From assembly GCA_013396755.1 (NCBI GenBank), contig VWZF01006077.1, forward strand, positions 62,001 to 126,000: a stretch of 64,000 nucleotides of DNA, given 5' to 3'. Numbering within the stretch: position 1 is the stretch's first letter; each line of letters opens with the position of its first letter. Source of the stretch: Sclerurus mexicanus (taxonomy: Eukaryota; Chordata; Aves; Passeriformes; Furnariidae). The position numbers and the translations under genes are program-made. Positions 62,429 through 64,000 of the stretch are shown here, piece by piece. Under the pieces are notes generated by a model, which was not told where the DNA came from, ran no database searches, and saw only the letters and a list, made by a program, of their open reading frames with translations.

Positions 62429-64000
62429 CTTCCTCTGCCTGGTAATGTTTCTTGCAATAAACTGAATTTATGGGAATCCATTTCCTCACGGTTAAAAATA
62501 TTCAACACAAAAATCCAGTAGGCTGTCCTTCCATTGTGAATCTATAGCCAGGGCATTTTCTAACACCTGTTAAATTCACCATATTCTGCTGAAAAGGAGA
62601 ATTAATGAAGCACTGTTTAAACTAACCTTCAGAAAGTATGGCCTATATCCTTCCTCCTAAGTTCCTGTGTGCTAGTAGTTTATGTAATCAGCATCTTCTA
62701 TTTGTGCATTTTCTACACAATATTTCACTGTAATTCCATTTAAAAGTCATATTAAATTAAACTAGTCATGTCATAAGTCAGGTTGGAAATACCTGTTGCC
62801 TGTCTGGCCCTAACCTCTCTGTTCAAGCACGACACTATGTGGAAAGTCCCTCTTTGCAAACAGTGCTCTTTGTCATTTTCCAAATAGCAATCTTTTTGAA
62901 AGGGCTGTAAAAATTTCCCAAACATAATTTCAGGCATTGGCCAATACTGATATTCCAGATCCACCCTGTGCTTCAGTCTTTGTTTAAAATCTCCATGGGA
63001 CTTTTTATAAAGGTATTTCCCTGTGACCCTTGCCAAAATTTCACCTTTTCTTTCCCAGTTACATCACCTGTGGATGCAATGAAATAAGAACACAACTGCC
63101 TGCTGCCAGGTGATCCTGAAAAAGTCTGTCCACTGCTTTCCAAAACAGTAATTGCTGAGTCTTGTGTTTATTATTCCTGAGAAAGGGAAATTAACGTCTT
63201 GTGTTAGAGTGTTTTTAAACAAAAATAACTGCATAAGAACATGCAGTTGTGTGTTTTTGCTAAGAAAGTGTTTGCTAGTAAATAAATGTAAATGAATCTC
63301 TGCATTTTGATACCTCAGAATAATTACATTGAGTACCTAATAAAAATCTTAAACTGAGCTTGATGATTATATCAGGGTACTAAGTGGCGGTTGTAGTTGA
63401 ACGAATGGATGTGTCTACTATAGCTCAGCTTTCTTTGTGCATGAAGACATGGGGAAATCCTAATAAAGAGGCAACTGGTAAATGTTCAATATGTTTAATA
63501 CTTTGCTCCCTCATTTGGAGAACAAAGAGTTGCCTGTTTCATACTACTGGTTTGGACAAAGGCAGGGCATGGAAACGTGTAATCTGCATTTTCTGAATAG
63601 TCAAGATGCACAAAGATGATTTCATGTCTCTAGCTTTTCTATGTTGGCATGCTAGCAAAATGGGACAAAAACGTAATCTAAAGTATAATTTTTTTGCTAA
63701 AATCCAGAATCGGGATCAGAAATATTCACAGTTCTGTTGTGTTTGTAATGCGGTGTGAAGTATTGATCTAATCTAAACACAGGACTACCACCACAGAATG
63801 TAAAATTGAACTAATTTTTAAATCAGTCTAAATTACTACTCCCATCACTGAGAGCTAGTCTAATAAACTGATGAATATGTAAGAGTTTCTGACATCCAAT
63901 GAGAAATCCAACTGTACAAAAAGAATAAAAGGATGAAGGGAAGAGAGCCTAATTCATCTCAGGAAGCTGCTCCTGCTAATGTGATGAGGAAACTCCCACT
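62429..64000. other. AT-rich unique non-coding sequence
   Basis: No recognisable feature up to the window end. A minus-strand open frame of 94 codons (62752-63036) has no known domain. Confidence 0.5.

Noticed and set aside
1..64000. CRISPR arrays, tRNA, rRNA or bacterial operons
   Set aside because: No regularly spaced repeats of CRISPR type, no cloverleaf B-box (GGTTCGAATCC-like), no rRNA signature, and the sequence is vertebrate in character.

Overview
The window reads as nuclear DNA of a sauropsid, most probably a bird. The main evidence is two CR1 LINE copies: 2505-3100, and 35431-36200 on the minus strand, with readable avian-style CR1 reverse-transcriptase C-terminal motifs. There are also older CR1/L3-like scraps, low interspersed-repeat density, moderate GC and two sharply bounded CpG islands. 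No bacterial-style gene packing, rRNA, tRNA or CRISPR array was seen. I recognised no host protein-coding exon on either strand. The open frames are short, unlike any family I know, and about as long as chance predicts in 64 kb; the longest lie in stop-poor GC-rich DNA or antisense to CR1. I therefore annotate the window as non-coding: intergenic or intronic sequence carrying two likely CpG-island promoters.

Layout. 1-1980 is AT-rich unique sequence. 1981-2640 is CpG island 1, with a 6-N assembly gap at 2385-2390; a decayed CR1 copy (2505-3100, minus) has its 3' tail inside the island. 3101-16380 is unique sequence with a CA/TA microsatellite, a purine tract and two CTCF-like cores. 16381-16460 is a 20-bp minisatellite at the edge of CpG island 2 (16460-18345). 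That island has Sp1 GC boxes near 17373-17402, a 37-bp-period G-rich minisatellite (about 17588-17750), a G-quadruplex motif and a mirror-image GC skew suggesting divergent transcription. 18346-64000 is mostly unique non-coding DNA. It holds old CR1/L3-like fragments (25415-25595, 40473-40600), a pair of similar segments of unknown family (33698-33796, 37405-37516), the second CR1 copy (35431-36200), an LTR-like unit (39485-39794), a 10-bp-arm palindrome (41267-41289), a 23-bp tandem repeat (47257-47316) and two fragments resembling an old amniote palindromic repeat (22908-22945, 62368-62428).

No set of genes acting together is visible, and I found no sign of a novel multi-gene system. The most interesting places are the two CpG islands, as likely 5' ends of unannotated transcripts (possibly lncRNAs, or genes whose coding exons lie outside the window), and the repeats that match no family I can name. 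All repeat and regulatory calls are from reading by eye; no alignment or database search was possible.
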